Assembly: GCA_003130835.1 (NCBI GenBank)
Contig: QEXX01000023.1
Location: forward strand, 1 to 64,000
Origin: Anaerolineae bacterium
Lineage (GTDB): Bacteria > Chloroflexota > Anaerolineae > Anaerolineales > UBA4823
Reading direction: 5' to 3'
Length of the DNA stretch: 64,000 nucleotides
Shown piece by piece: positions 1 through 11,791 of this stretch. Both the position numbers and the translations under genes were made by a program. The notes beneath the pieces are model-generated. The model had not been told where the DNA came from and ran no database searches. It saw only the letters and a program-made list of their open reading frames with translations. How positions within the stretch are numbered: the first letter of the stretch is position 1; the number at the start of each line of letters is the position of its first letter.

Positions 1-221
1 AGGATATCTGACCAGTTAGCGACCTCATGACTTTGCACCGAGAGTTGTGACTTGCCCAGAAGATTGGCTAGTAATTTGGCACTGGAGAGAAGGTTTTTGT
101 AGATCGAATCAAGATAAAGGTGGTTGAAATAAAGTGTGATGGCTACCCCCCCAACAATCATAATCACAATGAGCAAAATGACAATGGGATAGGCAATCCG
201 AGAACGCAAACTTTGCCCCAT
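1..221 (-). CDS. Sensor histidine kinase, N-terminal fragment (cut by window edge)
   Basis: The reading frame starts at an ATG at 221, two bases after the stop of the response regulator gene, and runs off the window. The visible 73 residues begin MGQSLRSRIAYPIVILLIVI, with one strong membrane segment (about residues 8-30) followed by a soluble part rich in Leu/Ala and Asn. This is the usual start of a PhoR-type kinase with an extracytoplasmic sensor region. The kinase domain is outside the window, so the call rests on the membrane start and the coupling to an OmpR-type regulator. Confidence 0.7.
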   Translation of the reverse strand, partial: MGQSLRSRIAYPIVILLIVIMIVGGVAITLYFNHLYLDSIYKNLLSSAKLLANLLGKSQLSVQSHEVANWSDI

Positions 222-223
222 TT

Positions 224-928
224 TTATCCCTCAAAACGATATCCTGAACCCCTTACGGTAAGAATGCGTCGCGGTTGTGCCGGGTCGTCTTCAATTTTTT
301 CTCTCAACCAGCGGATGTGAACGTCAACGGTGCGACTGCCACCGCTGAAATCCCATCCCCAAACCCTTTCTAAGATCAGTTCCCTTGAAAGCATTTGACC
401 TTTGTGGCGGACAAGGAAGAGCAGCAAATCAAACTCTTTGGGCTTTAGATTTAAGGGTTGATTATTCTTATAAGCCTCTCGACGAGTCATATCGATGGTT
501 AAATCACCAAAGTTAATAATTTCTTTCGGGATTTGAGCTTCGGTGTCAATTTCAGCGCGGATCAAGCGTACACGTCGCAAATGGGCTTTAACGCGTGCCA
601 TCAGCTCGCGCATCGAAAAGGGTTTGGTTACGTAATCATCGGCTCCCATTTCTAAACCAATGACTCTATCAATTTCTTCGTCTTTGGCTGTAAGCATGAT
701 GATCGGGATGTTCATTTCTTGGCGAATCACGCGGCAGACCTCAAAGCCATCCAAGATAGGCAGCATGATATCCAAGATGATCAGATCAGGTTTTGATTTG
801 CGTGCCACCTCAATGGCACTTTGACCATCGTCAGCCGTTTCGACTTGATAACCCTGCCTAGATAAATTGTATGCTAACGTGTCTCGAAGGGCAACTTCAT
901 CTTCGACAACGAGAATTTTATCGCTCAT
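224..928 (-). CDS. OmpR/PhoB-family response regulator
   Basis: A two-component DNA-binding regulator. The receiver domain (about residues 1-120) has the acidic pair E9/D10, phospho-acceptor D53 in ILDIMLP and the conserved Lys in YVTKPFS. A C-terminal winged helix (about 135-230) carries the PKEFDLL and GSGYRFEG signatures. I chose the ATG at 928 (MSDKILVV) rather than an in-frame ATG 30 bases upstream, because GGAG lies 8-9 bases before 928. It is followed at once by the kinase gene, so the two are cotranscribed. The target genes cannot be read from the sequence. Confidence 0.93.
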   Translation of the reverse strand: MSDKILVVEDEVALRDTLAYNLSRQGYQVETADDGQSAIEVARKSKPDLIILDIMLPILDGFEVCRVIRQEMNIPIIMLTAKDEEIDRVIGLEMGADDYVTKPFSMRELMARVKAHLRRVRLIRAEIDTEAQIPKEIINFGDLTIDMTRREAYKNNQPLNLKPKEFDLLLFLVRHKGQMLSRELILERVWGWDFSGGSRTVDVHIRWLREKIEDDPAQPRRILTVRGSGYRFEG

Positions 929-1222
929 TTTCTTTTCTCCATTTTTGGGAAGGAACATTTAGCACCATATCTTTTTTTAATCTTATCTAATTGACAATCC
1001 TTTCGTTAACCTAACTTGATTATACAGTTTCTTGCCACGCTAGGAAATTAAATCATGCAAATAAGGTTAATGAATCTTGACAATCCCTTTGAGCGAATAT
1101 CGTTATGTACGTCTTTCAGTAACTTTTGGAAGGGACATATTCCGGATAAACGTGCAGAAGGAAACGGGATATAATTTGTGAAGATTGAACTTAACCCCAT
1201 GATAGGAGAGACAAGACGTGCA

Positions 1223-4233
<3,011 letters not shown>

Positions 4234-4286
4234 TTTTTGGGGCAGGTGTAAAAGAGAGAATGAGAAATTTTTTATAAGGAGTATCC

Positions 4287-5498
4287 ATGGCTGATCAAAT
4301 GGCAGATTCAATTCAAAAACGGATTGAGGCAATGAACCGCCGCGTTGAGAGCATCCGTCAACAAGATTTATATTTTTATAATCAACCCGTTGAGGAACTG
4401 CGAGGGGGCTCAAGAGTTCTCGTGAACGGGCGCGAGATGGGAATGTATGCCTCCTATTCCTATTTAGGCTTGGTGGGGCATCCTAAGATCAACCGCGCAG
4501 CACAGCAAGCTATCGAGAAATATGGCACTGGGACCCATGGGGTTCGAACGTTAGCCGGCACCCTAACCATCCATCGGGAATTGGAAGAGACGATTGCAGC
4601 TTTCAAACACGCTGAAGATGCCATTACTTACTCCTCTGGCTACGTGACCAATCTCACAGTGGTTTCAACTTTGGTCGGGCGGGGAGATTATGTTATCTCC
4701 GATAAACTCAACCATGCGAGCATTGTGGATGGTTGTCTGATGTCGGGGGCAAAATTTTTACGCTTCCAGCACAATGACATGGAAGCCCTGGAACATCGCC
4801 TGAAACAAGTTCCGGATGGGTGTGGAAAATTAGTCATCGCTGATGCTGTTTTTAGTATGGATGGAGATGTGATTGATTTTCCAAAAATGGTTGAACTGTG
4901 TAAGAAATATCGAGCATGGTTGATGATTGATGAGGCTCATTCGGTGGGTGTGCTGGGCGAACGAGGCACAGGGATTGAAGAGCACTTCGGAATGCCAAAT
5001 ACGATCGATATCAAAATGGGTACATTGAGCAAAACAATCCCATCGGTTGGGGGATATGTGGCTGGAAAGAAAGAAGTAATTTGCTATTTGCGCCATGCTA
5101 GCCGGGCTTATATCTTTTCGGCGGCTCTGCCGCCTGCCCAAGCGGCTGCCGCAAAAGCGGCTTTTGAAGTGATTCTTGAAGAACCATGGCGAGTCAAGAA
5201 ATTGCGGGAAAACGCAGCTTTGTTTATAAACGGACTTAAGCAGAGCGGTTTTGACACCATGCTGACCGAGACAGCCATTGTCCCAATCTTATGTGGTTCC
5301 GATGAAGCAGCTTTTGGCATGACACGCGCTGCCCAACGCAAGGGCCTTTTTGTTTTGCCTGTCGTTTCACCGGCAGTGCCGCCGGGCTTAGCTCGCTTGA
5401 GAGCAACCGTAACGGCTGCTCACGAAAAGGAAGAAATTGAGCAAGCGATAGAGCTATTAAGTGAGGTTGGTAAGGAAGTAGGGGTTTTATCTGGGTAG
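4287..5498 (+). CDS. PLP-dependent alpha-oxoamine synthase (AONS/KBL/SPT-like)
   Basis: Fold-type I PLP enzyme of the family that condenses an amino acid with an acyl-CoA (8-amino-7-oxononanoate synthase, glycine C-acetyltransferase, serine palmitoyltransferase). Seen: SYLGL near residue 60, GTHGVRTLAGT, the cofactor-contact DEAHSVGVLG (about 215-225) and the Schiff-base lysine in GTLSKTIPS (about 250). AAGGAG precedes ATG 4287. No other biotin gene is near, and the active-site loop is closer to SPT-like than to BioF or Kbl, so the substrate is left open. It lies 53 bases after ligA and 2 bases before the methyltransferase gene. Confidence 0.85.
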   Translation: MADQMADSIQKRIEAMNRRVESIRQQDLYFYNQPVEELRGGSRVLVNGREMGMYASYSYLGLVGHPKINRAAQQAIEKYGTGTHGVRTLAGTLTIHRELEETIAAFKHAEDAITYSSGYVTNLTVVSTLVGRGDYVISDKLNHASIVDGCLMSGAKFLRFQHNDMEALEHRLKQVPDGCGKLVIADAVFSMDGDVIDFPKMVELCKKYRAWLMIDEAHSVGVLGERGTGIEEHFGMPNTIDIKMGTLSKTIPSVGGYVAGKKEVICYLRHASRAYIFSAALPPAQAAAAKAAFEVILEEPWRVKKLRENAALFINGLKQSGFDTMLTETAIVPILCGSDEAAFGMTRAAQRKGLFVLPVVSPAVPPGLARLRATVTAAHEKEEIEQAIELLSEVGKEVGVLSG

Positions 5499-5500
5499 CT

Positions 5501-6691
5501 GTGGCGGCAAAAGCATACTTGAAGGTTGGTAAGGAAAAGTCTGTTCTCCGCTTTCATCCATGGATTTTTTCGAGTGCCATCGAGTGGATTGACGGGGATA
5601 TAGAACCTGGTGAAGCGATAGAAGTGTTTTCCCGCAATGGGGATTGGCTGGCGTGGGGATTGTACAGCCCGCAGTCACAGATTCGAATCCGCCTATGGAG
5701 TTGGCAGCGTAGCGAACCAATCGATCCAATCCTGTTACGGAATCGTATCCGACAAGCCATCGCTTGGAGAGATGCTTTGATGCGCTCTTCTGAGACGAAT
5801 TGCCTGCGCTTGATCTATGCAGAATCCGATCAACTGCCCGGACTGATTGTTGACTGGTACGATCCATACTTGGTGATTCAATTGCTTCACTGGGGTGTTG
5901 AACGCTATCAGGAGAAGATTCTTCACGCATTGTTGGAGATCACCGGTATTGAAAATATCTACGAGCGTTCGGATGGGGAGGGGAGAAAATTAGAAGGACT
6001 TGATGAAAGAAACGTCCTTAGGGTAGGACAAGAACCCCCTGCGACAATTGAAATCATGGAGCATGGGATTCGTTATCTGATCGATTTGCGGAAGGGGCAT
6101 AAGACGGGATTTTATTTAGATCAAAAGATGAATCGTTTACGGGTTCGGCAATACGCAAAGGATCGAGAGATCTTGGATTGCTTCTCTTACGTTGGGGGAA
6201 TGGCGCTCCCAGTCTTGATGGGGGGAGCCAAACATCTAACCTGCATTGATGAATCTGCTGAAGCCCTTGACCTTTTAGAGAGAAATCTTGCGCTTAATCA
6301 GATTCCGAGCGGAAAAGTTGAACTTCTATGTGGCGATGTATTCCAACAGCTTCGTCAATATCGAGATCGGGGTCAATTCTTTGACATGATTATCTTAGAT
6401 CCGCCCAAATTTGCCCCTACCGTAGCGCATGTTTCACGAGCCAGTCGAGGCTATAAGGATATCAATTTGTTGGCATTAAAACTACTCAGGCAGAATGGAA
6501 TTTTGGTCACTTTTTCTTGTTCGGGGGGAGTTAGCTTGGAACTATTTCAGAAAATTGTCTTTGGAGCTGCTATAGATGCAAGGCGAAAAGTCAAAATCTT
6601 GGAGTATTTACACCAGTCCCCAGATCATCCAATTGGGTTGCACTTCCCCGAAGGGGCTTACCTAGAAGGGTTGATTCTTGCTGTTGATTAG
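5501..6691 (+). CDS. RlmI-like 23S rRNA (cytosine-C5) methyltransferase
   Basis: Class I SAM-dependent RNA methyltransferase with an N-terminal PUA-like domain (about residues 1-75, starting AAKAYLKVGKEKSVLRFHPW), a central RlmI-type domain and a Rossmann methyltransferase domain. Seen: the RKGHKTGFYLDQ signature, ILDCFSYVGG as motif I, LDPPKFAP as the motif IV catalytic loop, and FSCSGGV with the cysteine expected for C5 methylation. The start is GTG 5501, two bases after the previous stop. It is the last gene of the + strand run and ends 8 bases from the 3' end of the tmRNA on the other strand. Confidence 0.9.
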   Translation: MAAKAYLKVGKEKSVLRFHPWIFSSAIEWIDGDIEPGEAIEVFSRNGDWLAWGLYSPQSQIRIRLWSWQRSEPIDPILLRNRIRQAIAWRDALMRSSETNCLRLIYAESDQLPGLIVDWYDPYLVIQLLHWGVERYQEKILHALLEITGIENIYERSDGEGRKLEGLDERNVLRVGQEPPATIEIMEHGIRYLIDLRKGHKTGFYLDQKMNRLRVRQYAKDREILDCFSYVGGMALPVLMGGAKHLTCIDESAEALDLLERNLALNQIPSGKVELLCGDVFQQLRQYRDRGQFFDMIILDPPKFAPTVAHVSRASRGYKDINLLALKLLRQNGILVTFSCSGGVSLELFQKIVFGAAIDARRKVKILEYLHQSPDHPIGLHFPEGAYLEGLILAVD

Positions 6692-6699
6692 CAAAAAAA

Positions 6700-7090
6700 T
6701 GGAGATGGCGGGAATCGAACCCGCGTCCGAAAGATTCGTCCCTCGAACATCTACGAGCGTAGTACCTTGTTTCTCTCGTCGGGCTACCCTCAAGGTACCC
6801 AGAGTAGACCGACCAGCAACTGAAGCCCGAAAGCTTCTCTTTCGCACATTTAGTTGCCTCCTGTGCGGCACTCCAGCTTTATTACGCCCACTCTACCTCC
6901 GGCTGGAGGACGGGGTAGGTGAACGTGGCCTCACTGCGGAGACCATCTGCTTTCCACTCGATTATGCAGCGAGCGGAATAGCAGCGTAGGGTGTGCGATT
7001 GGCACTTTTTGTTTGCGCTGATTTATCGAGTTCGGCGCCTCTCGGCTCGCAGTTCGGGGCCAGCCTCTCCCGTCGAAGCCTATCATCCCC
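6700..7090 (-). ncRNA. ssrA: tmRNA (SsrA), ribosome rescue RNA
   Basis: The ends form the tRNA-like domain: 5' GGGGATG (7090-7084) pairs with CATCTCC (6707-6701), followed by discriminator A at 6700. The T arm reads GCGGGTTCGATTCCCGC. The 5' side has the conserved GGCTTCGACGGG. The tag frame on the minus strand occupies 7018-6962 and encodes AQTKSANRTPYAAIPLAA, then TAA; it ends in the usual small hydrophobic degron. CCA is not encoded: the discriminator is followed by seven T, so CCA must be added after transcription. Length of about 390 nt is normal for one-piece tmRNA. Any protein frames here are spurious. Confidence 0.96.
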
Positions 7091-7102
7091 GATGACGTTT
7101 TG

Positions 7103-7131
7103 ATTATACTTCAAATTTGGGATTTTGTCAT
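7103..7131 (-). promoter_or_regulatory. Promoter of the tmRNA gene
   Basis: Reading on the minus strand, ATGACA (7131-7126) and TATAAT (7108-7103) are separated by exactly 17 bases, a near-consensus housekeeping sigma-70 promoter. The -10 box lies 12 bases before the mature 5' end at 7090, leaving a short leader for RNase P to remove. Confidence 0.8.
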
Positions 7132-7199
7132 GATATACTCTGCACATCCAATCAAGACCAACGGGGTTTTTCTGATTAAGAAACCCCGAGAACATACGG

Positions 7200-7784
7200 G
7201 TGTTTCAAGTGGAAGAAAAGAGTGAAGAGCAAATCTTAGCTTTAGCCGCTTCTGGAGACGAAGAAGCCTTTGCTTGGCTCTATCAAAAGTACATCAACCG
7301 CATTTATAACTACGTGTATTTTCGAACCGGCAGTGCCGCAGATGCGGAGGACTTGACTGCAAAAGTATTTATGCGGGCAATGAAACACATTCGAAATTAT
7401 CGGGACTTGGGTTTGCCGTTTTCTGCGTGGCTATATCGAATTGCGCACAATTTGGTAGCTAATTGGCATCGAGATAATGGTAGACGGAAAGAGATCCCTC
7501 TGGATGATGCCTTACCTTTACCTATTCTCGGTAAACATCCAGAAAGCGAGGTTGTTAGAAGGGAGGAAACAGAGAAGCTCTTGCGCATTCTCCGAAAATT
7601 GCCTCCGGAGCGACAACAGTTGATTATTCTTAAGTTTGTTGACCAGCTCTCCAATGCAGAAATAGGGGAAATCATGGGCAAAAGTGAAGGCGCCATAAAG
7701 AGTTTATATCATCGAACTTTGCTGTCTCTGCGCGAAGAATACGAACGGTATTTTGACGATGAACACAGTAAATTGACGAATTGA
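7200..7784 (+). CDS. ECF-type RNA polymerase sigma factor
   Basis: 194-residue group 4 (ECF) sigma factor. Region 2 is seen at about residues 25-90 (AFAWLYQKYINRIYNYVY, then DAEDLTAKVF and FSAWLYRIAHNLVANWHR). Region 4 is at about 125-180 (LPPERQQLIILKF, then the helix-turn-helix LSNAEIGEIMGKSEGAIKSL). The start is GTG 7200, with GTG 7209 as an alternative; neither has a good ribosome site. A small membrane protein follows 11 bases later and may act as its anti-sigma factor. A hairpin (CGGGGTTT/AAACCCCG) lies just upstream, ending about 11 bases before the start codon. Confidence 0.92.
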   Translation: MFQVEEKSEEQILALAASGDEEAFAWLYQKYINRIYNYVYFRTGSAADAEDLTAKVFMRAMKHIRNYRDLGLPFSAWLYRIAHNLVANWHRDNGRRKEIPLDDALPLPILGKHPESEVVRREETEKLLRILRKLPPERQQLIILKFVDQLSNAEIGEIMGKSEGAIKSLYHRTLLSLREEYERYFDDEHSKLTN

Positions 7785-7795
7785 TTTAGAAACCT

Positions 7796-8095
7796 ATGAA
7801 AAAGAGTGATGTTGTAATGAAACCTGAGAAAGCAGCACTTGAATCCTCGTTCGAGTCAGCATTACGATCTTATCTACAGCCGGTTGTTCCTAGGGATGAG
7901 TTTGTCAATCGCTTACGGGGAAAATTGGAAGAACAGGTTTTACCAATTCAGAAAAAAACAACGATTTCTTTCTACACATTATTGGAAGTTCTAATTCGAA
8001 CAGTGGCTATGCTCCTTCTTACTGTCCTAACGGTGCGAACAATGATGGTCATTATCTCAACCTGGAAAATTCTCCGTGCCTCCAGCGCTCGATAA
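7796..8095 (+). CDS. Small membrane protein downstream of ECF sigma; possible anti-sigma factor
   Basis: 99 residues of no recognised family. A soluble charged N-terminal part (about 1-58, with PRDEFVNRLRGKLEEQ) is followed by one hydrophobic segment (about 62-88) and a short basic tail. The layout of cytoplasmic helices then a single membrane span, placed directly behind an ECF sigma gene, is that of many anti-sigma factors. No ZAS zinc motif (HxxxCxxC) is visible, so the function is inferred from position only. The last 39 bases overlap the convergent gene below. Confidence 0.55.
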   Translation: MKKSDVVMKPEKAALESSFESALRSYLQPVVPRDEFVNRLRGKLEEQVLPIQKKTTISFYTLLEVLIRTVAMLLLTVLTVRTMMVIISTWKILRASSAR

Positions 8096-8425
8096 ATCCT
8101 GCTCATCGATCGGTAGCATTTCTTTCAGGTCAAGTGCATCTTGGATGAGATCGATGTGGTTTGGAAACGTGAAGTCCTCATTCACCTTTAGTAGAAAATG
8201 CGTCAGTAGCTCTTGTGCAGGGTGATTGGCGGCTAAATGGTTCTGAAGATAACGAAAATTTTGCATTGCATTGCGAAAAGGTTGAACACCCATCGAATGG
8301 AGGTAAGCTTGTACGATCACATTGGCGGCGCGACGCGCACATACTCTTGCCATTCCTTCGTTACCACGTTGGCGGGCACGTTTCGCAGTATCAATTTCTT
8401 GAGTAAAAGCTTTCGCCCAGTCCAT
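8057..8425 (-). CDS. Hypothetical alpha-helical protein
   Basis: 122 residues, not recognised. ATG 8425 is chosen because GGAGGACAAA directly precedes it; the frame stays open further upstream, but without a ribosome site. The sequence is helical and rich in Ala/Arg/Gln, with GNEGMARVCARRAANVIV near the N-terminus and an acidic Leu-rich C-terminal third. No catalytic motif, signal peptide or membrane segment is evident. Its 3' end overlaps the convergent membrane-protein gene by 39 bases. Confidence 0.55.
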   Translation of the reverse strand: MDWAKAFTQEIDTAKRARQRGNEGMARVCARRAANVIVQAYLHSMGVQPFRNAMQNFRYLQNHLAANHPAQELLTHFLLKVNEDFTFPNHIDLIQDALDLKEMLPIDEQDLSSAGGTENFPG

Positions 8426-8448
8426 TTTGTCCTCCAATCTATCCTGCC

Positions 8449-8670
8449 ATGCGAGATTTGAGAAAATACGCTCAACAGACAACCGTGCGCTTGACCTTCG
8501 GGGGGATATTAGTGATTGTTATTGTAGCAGAAATTTTGATTTGGAGTTTTTATGGTCGAGAAGCTGCGCTTTTCGGTGCAGTTTGTATCTTCCTCGGTCT
8601 TCTGCCGCTCTTTTTGACTTGGTTATTTCTATTGGGTTTAGATTGGTTTGTCAAAAGCCGACATAAATAA
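8449..8670 (+). CDS. Small two-span membrane protein, unknown function
   Basis: 73 residues with a basic N-terminus (MRDLRKYAQQTTVRLTFG), two hydrophobic segments (about 18-36 and 41-66) and a basic end (KSRHK), giving an N-in/C-in hairpin. It diverges from the gene at 8425 with only 23 bases between starts and has no clear ribosome site, so the start is tentative. A strong inverted repeat directly after the stop supports a real transcription unit. No family is recognised. Confidence 0.5.
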   Translation: MRDLRKYAQQTTVRLTFGGILVIVIVAEILIWSFYGREAALFGAVCIFLGLLPLFLTWLFLLGLDWFVKSRHK

Positions 8671-8705
8671 TCGAAGGTTGATGTAGAAATCAACCTTCGA
8701 TTATT
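8666..8705. terminator. Bidirectional hairpin terminator between convergent genes
   Basis: Perfect 17-bp inverted repeat (8666-8682 and 8689-8705) with a six-base loop; the inner arm reads TCGAAGGTTGAT/ATCAACCTTCGA. A/T-rich outer ends serve both strands. It lies between the small membrane protein (+) and the FrhB-like gene (-). Confidence 0.75.
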
Positions 8706-8738
8706 CCGTTTGGATTTAGGAGGAGGCTCCGGGAGCCC

Positions 8739-9767
8739 CTATAACAGCGTTGATTTAGAGGATTTGTCCGAAGCAATCGATTCTTGCTTGAGTTGATCCC
8801 GAATATAAGCAAAGAATATCGATAGCGGCTTGTGGCGAGGGCAAACCTGTTCACACATTCCACAGCCAGCACACGACTCTGCCCATCTGACGATGCCTTC
8901 AATTAGATATTGACCGGAGTCCGAGCGCATTGGCAGTTCAATAGCACAGAGGGGACAAACCTGCATACACTTTTGACAGTCGCCGCATTCAATAAAAGAA
9001 TCGACCAGTTGTTCGATGCTCAGCGGCAAAACGTCAGCCATCCCTTGCCGGATACGTTCGCTCACGCGCTGATTGCGTTCGTTGATTTTAGCAACCGTTA
9101 TTTGATGTTGCTCAATGAGCTTTGAATCAGCTTCCCGAATCCTTAAGTTACTGTTGGCGAGCAAGTTTATATCCTGTCTTTCAGGGAACATTAGCAAGAT
9201 AGATTGACGGATAGGAAGTCCAATCACGCCGATATTCACCTTTGCACCTTCGCTGGCCGGGGATTCACAGACTTGACAAGCTGAACGAAAACGATAGGGT
9301 ACAATTCCGCCGTGTTTGGCGAATTGAAGGGCTTCTTGAGTCAATTGTTCAACCGATCCCTTGCGTTTCGTCCGCCAGATGTAGTCTTCATTCGGGTATG
9401 TTCCCAAACAGTCGAAACAAATGGTCAGTAAGCCGTTTGTCCTTAAGCCGTTGTTCCTTTCAAGCCCTTTTAGAGCGCGCAGTTCACACGGGCGTAGAAT
9501 TGCCCCGATGTTTGAAGGTTTCTGTTGCTCATGTAGAAGAGCAGGCACAAACCGTGCGGTGTTGGAGGTCATCAGAGGCTTGAATGGATTGAAGTCTTCA
9601 AGCTCATCGGGTGAATAGAGCAAATACGGCGCTTGTTTGAGCTCTGCAGAGCCATTGGTCGGGGTCAGTATGCATTCGAGTTGTCCGTTCCGCCAAATGG
9701 TCTTGAGGATTTGACGGATCGTCCCTAAAGGATCAGCATGGGTTTCAACCATTAACCAGTGAGACAT
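8739..9767 (-). CDS. FrhB/FdhB-like flavin and 2x[4Fe-4S] protein
   Basis: About 342 residues of the coenzyme F420 hydrogenase/dehydrogenase beta-subunit type. The first two thirds hold the FrhB/FdhB-like fold (RPCELRALKGLE, CFDCLGTYP, then CQVCESP). A C-terminal dicluster ferredoxin has CGDCQKCMQVCP and CAGCGMCEQVCP. ATG 9767 is chosen because GGAGGTGGA precedes it; an upstream in-frame ATG has none. Relatives pass electrons between NAD(P)H or F420, ferredoxin and hydrogenase or formate dehydrogenase. As last gene of the bc/HdrD-like cluster it is the likely cytoplasmic electron entry or exit module. No hydrogenase or formate dehydrogenase catalytic gene is adjacent. Confidence 0.8.
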   Translation of the reverse strand: MSHWLMVETHADPLGTIRQILKTIWRNGQLECILTPTNGSAELKQAPYLLYSPDELEDFNPFKPLMTSNTARFVPALLHEQQKPSNIGAILRPCELRALKGLERNNGLRTNGLLTICFDCLGTYPNEDYIWRTKRKGSVEQLTQEALQFAKHGGIVPYRFRSACQVCESPASEGAKVNIGVIGLPIRQSILLMFPERQDINLLANSNLRIREADSKLIEQHQITVAKINERNQRVSERIRQGMADVLPLSIEQLVDSFIECGDCQKCMQVCPLCAIELPMRSDSGQYLIEGIVRWAESCAGCGMCEQVCPRHKPLSIFFAYIRDQLKQESIASDKSSKSTLL

Positions 9768-9865
9768 GCTCCACCTCCAAACCGCCTTTTTTGGAATGTT
9801 GGGATGTTGTCTTTGTGATGCCAATCATGATGGATTACCGCTCCATTATCTAATAGCTACCAATC

Positions 9866-11791
9866 TTATAGTCTTTTAGCGATGATCTCAGCTATGTCCA
9901 TTACTTGAATGGACTCAAGCAGCCCTTTTGAGCGAATAGCATCATCAAACATATTTAGACAATAGGGACAAGCAGTGGCAACACAGTTTGCCTTTGCATC
10001 GAGCACTTCTTCCAGCCTGCGATGGTTGATGCGAGTTTCGGCGTCTGTTTCCAGCCACATTTGCCCACCGCCGCCGCCACAACAAAAGCTGTTTTCGTAG
10101 CGCCGTGCCAATTCAACGGTGTGGACTTGTGCGTTTTTCAATAACTGCCTCGGTTGAGTGTAAATATCGTTATAGCGGCCAAGATAGCAGGAGTCATGAT
10201 AAGCAACTTTCTCCAAGGCAGACTTTCCGTTTGCCGAAATTCTCTCCCAAGGGAGATCGAGTTCGGATAAGAATTCCGTGTAATGCTGAACACGGTAGTT
10301 GCCGCCAAACTGGGGATATTCGTTCTTGAGCGTATTGAAGCAATGAGGGCATTGGGTTACGATGCGATTAAATTTCACCTTGTTGAAGGTTTCGATGTTT
10401 TGCTGTGCAAACACTTGGAAAAGGTATTCATGCCCCATCCGACGCGCTGTTTCACCGCAGCAGGTTTCATCCATGCCTAAAGTGGCGAAGTCAACACCTG
10501 CTTTCTGCAGAATGTGTACGAACGATTGAGCTACTTTCTTGTTGCGGTCGTCATAGGCAAAGGCGCAGCCAAGGAAGAGTAAAACGTCGGTCTCTTCACC
10601 TGGGGCTAGTTCACGGATGTTCAGTCCGTCTGCCCAAACAACGCGGTCTTCGGCTGGCATTCCCCAGGGGTTGCCTTGGCGTTCAAGATTGCGCATGACC
10701 TCGCTGACCGACTTTTGGACGTTGCCGCTAGTCAAGACTTGATAACGGCGTAAATCAATGATTTCATCAATTGGGTTGACAAAGGTCGGGCATTTTTTCA
10801 AGCATGCCCCGCAAGTTGTACAGTACCACGGGAAATCCTCCGAAAGCACTTCGCCGAGTAACTCATGGGTGCCGTTGCCGTTTCCATAAATTAAGGTCTG
10901 AGTCATGTTTGATCTTAGGGTTTGAATCAAGGTTTTAGGAGAGTACGGCATACCACTGATCGTTGCCGGACAAGCTTCCTCGCAGCGCCCACAGCGAACG
11001 CAAGTTTCAAACATCAAAAGCTGGCTGGAAGAGAATTGATCAATGGTTCCAACGCCGAGAATTTCCGCTTCTTCGATGTTTTCGATTTTTGTCAACTCGC
11101 CAGCCTTTTTTCTAGGATGGAAGAATACATTGAGTGGCGCTAGAACTAGATGGCGCAATTTGGTAAAGGGTATGGTTGCAGCAAAAGTCAAACCCAAACC
11201 CACATGAACCCAGAAGAATGCGTCATGGAGGAGTGTTGCAGTGGCGGGAGTTACACCAATCGACATGAGGATTCTTGCCCATAGGTTGCCAAAAGGCGAC
11301 CAATTTGCCCATTCGACTGGGTTGGCAATGAGGCGAAATGCTTCGGTGGTGAAACCGGCTAGTGGAATGAGCGTAAGGATCACCAGGGCGTAGACATCGT
11401 CCCATTGGGTATCTAGGCTTTTGGGTTTCCAGATGAAGCGACGCAAGGCAGCCATGATCACGCCAAGCAAGATAAAGAGCCCAGCGAAATCCATGATAAG
11501 TTCGTACCATAGATAGGCTGTATTGCGTGGAAAAGTGGTCAATTCAAATGGGGTGAAGAGCTTCATTTGCATTAGGTTGATGGCTGTACCAATGACCTGA
11601 ATCGTTACACCCCAAAAGATTAAGGCATGCATAATGCCCACATAAGCCTTTTTGTAAATGCGCACCTGAGCAATGGCATCCACGAAAAGATCTCGGAAAT
11701 TGGAACGATGCTCTTTAAGCCAATTCCCAAACCTGATCAACCAATTTGAAGAGAGCGCCGAATTGGCGGATTTCATGGTTTCGGTTGTCAT
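9866..11791 (-). CDS. Membrane Fe-S oxidoreductase: NarI-like heme-b domain fused to HdrD-like domain (EMO/FadF type)
   Basis: 641 residues. Residues about 45-225 form a NarI/HdrE-like membrane domain with some five spans and candidate heme ligands in MHALIF, LLHDAFFWVH and KLRHL. Two [4Fe-4S] sites follow (C264/C267/C270/C274 and C324/C327/C330/C334). Two CCG domains follow, with C444-C445 (CCGETARRMG) and C570-C571 (CCGGGGGQMW). This is the design of DsrMK, HdrDE and the ETF:menaquinone oxidoreductase/FadF group, which exchange electrons between a cytoplasmic partner and menaquinone. The start ATG overlaps the Rieske stop in ATGA, showing translational coupling. No etfAB is nearby, so the FrhB-like protein is the probable partner. 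Confidence 0.85.
   Translation of the reverse strand: MTTETMKSANSALSSNWLIRFGNWLKEHRSNFRDLFVDAIAQVRIYKKAYVGIMHALIFWGVTIQVIGTAINLMQMKLFTPFELTTFPRNTAYLWYELIMDFAGLFILLGVIMAALRRFIWKPKSLDTQWDDVYALVILTLIPLAGFTTEAFRLIANPVEWANWSPFGNLWARILMSIGVTPATATLLHDAFFWVHVGLGLTFAATIPFTKLRHLVLAPLNVFFHPRKKAGELTKIENIEEAEILGVGTIDQFSSSQLLMFETCVRCGRCEEACPATISGMPYSPKTLIQTLRSNMTQTLIYGNGNGTHELLGEVLSEDFPWYCTTCGACLKKCPTFVNPIDEIIDLRRYQVLTSGNVQKSVSEVMRNLERQGNPWGMPAEDRVVWADGLNIRELAPGEETDVLLFLGCAFAYDDRNKKVAQSFVHILQKAGVDFATLGMDETCCGETARRMGHEYLFQVFAQQNIETFNKVKFNRIVTQCPHCFNTLKNEYPQFGGNYRVQHYTEFLSELDLPWERISANGKSALEKVAYHDSCYLGRYNDIYTQPRQLLKNAQVHTVELARRYENSFCCGGGGGQMWLETDAETRINHRRLEEVLDAKANCVATACPYCLNMFDDAIRSKGLLESIQVMDIAEIIAKRL

Noticed and set aside
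5487-5930. 147-codon minus-strand frame over the start of the RlmI-like gene
   Set aside because: Covers the junction of two well-supported genes on the other strand and has no recognisable features.
7162-7189. Hairpin CGGGGTTT/AAACCCCG as a terminator
   Set aside because: No T tract on either strand and no gene ending there; it could be a leader structure of the sigma gene, so it is only mentioned in that entry.
6662-7195. Open frames on both strands over 6662-7195, one ending in the peptide IPLAA
   Set aside because: The region is the tmRNA gene and its promoter; the minus-strand frame simply contains the tmRNA tag.
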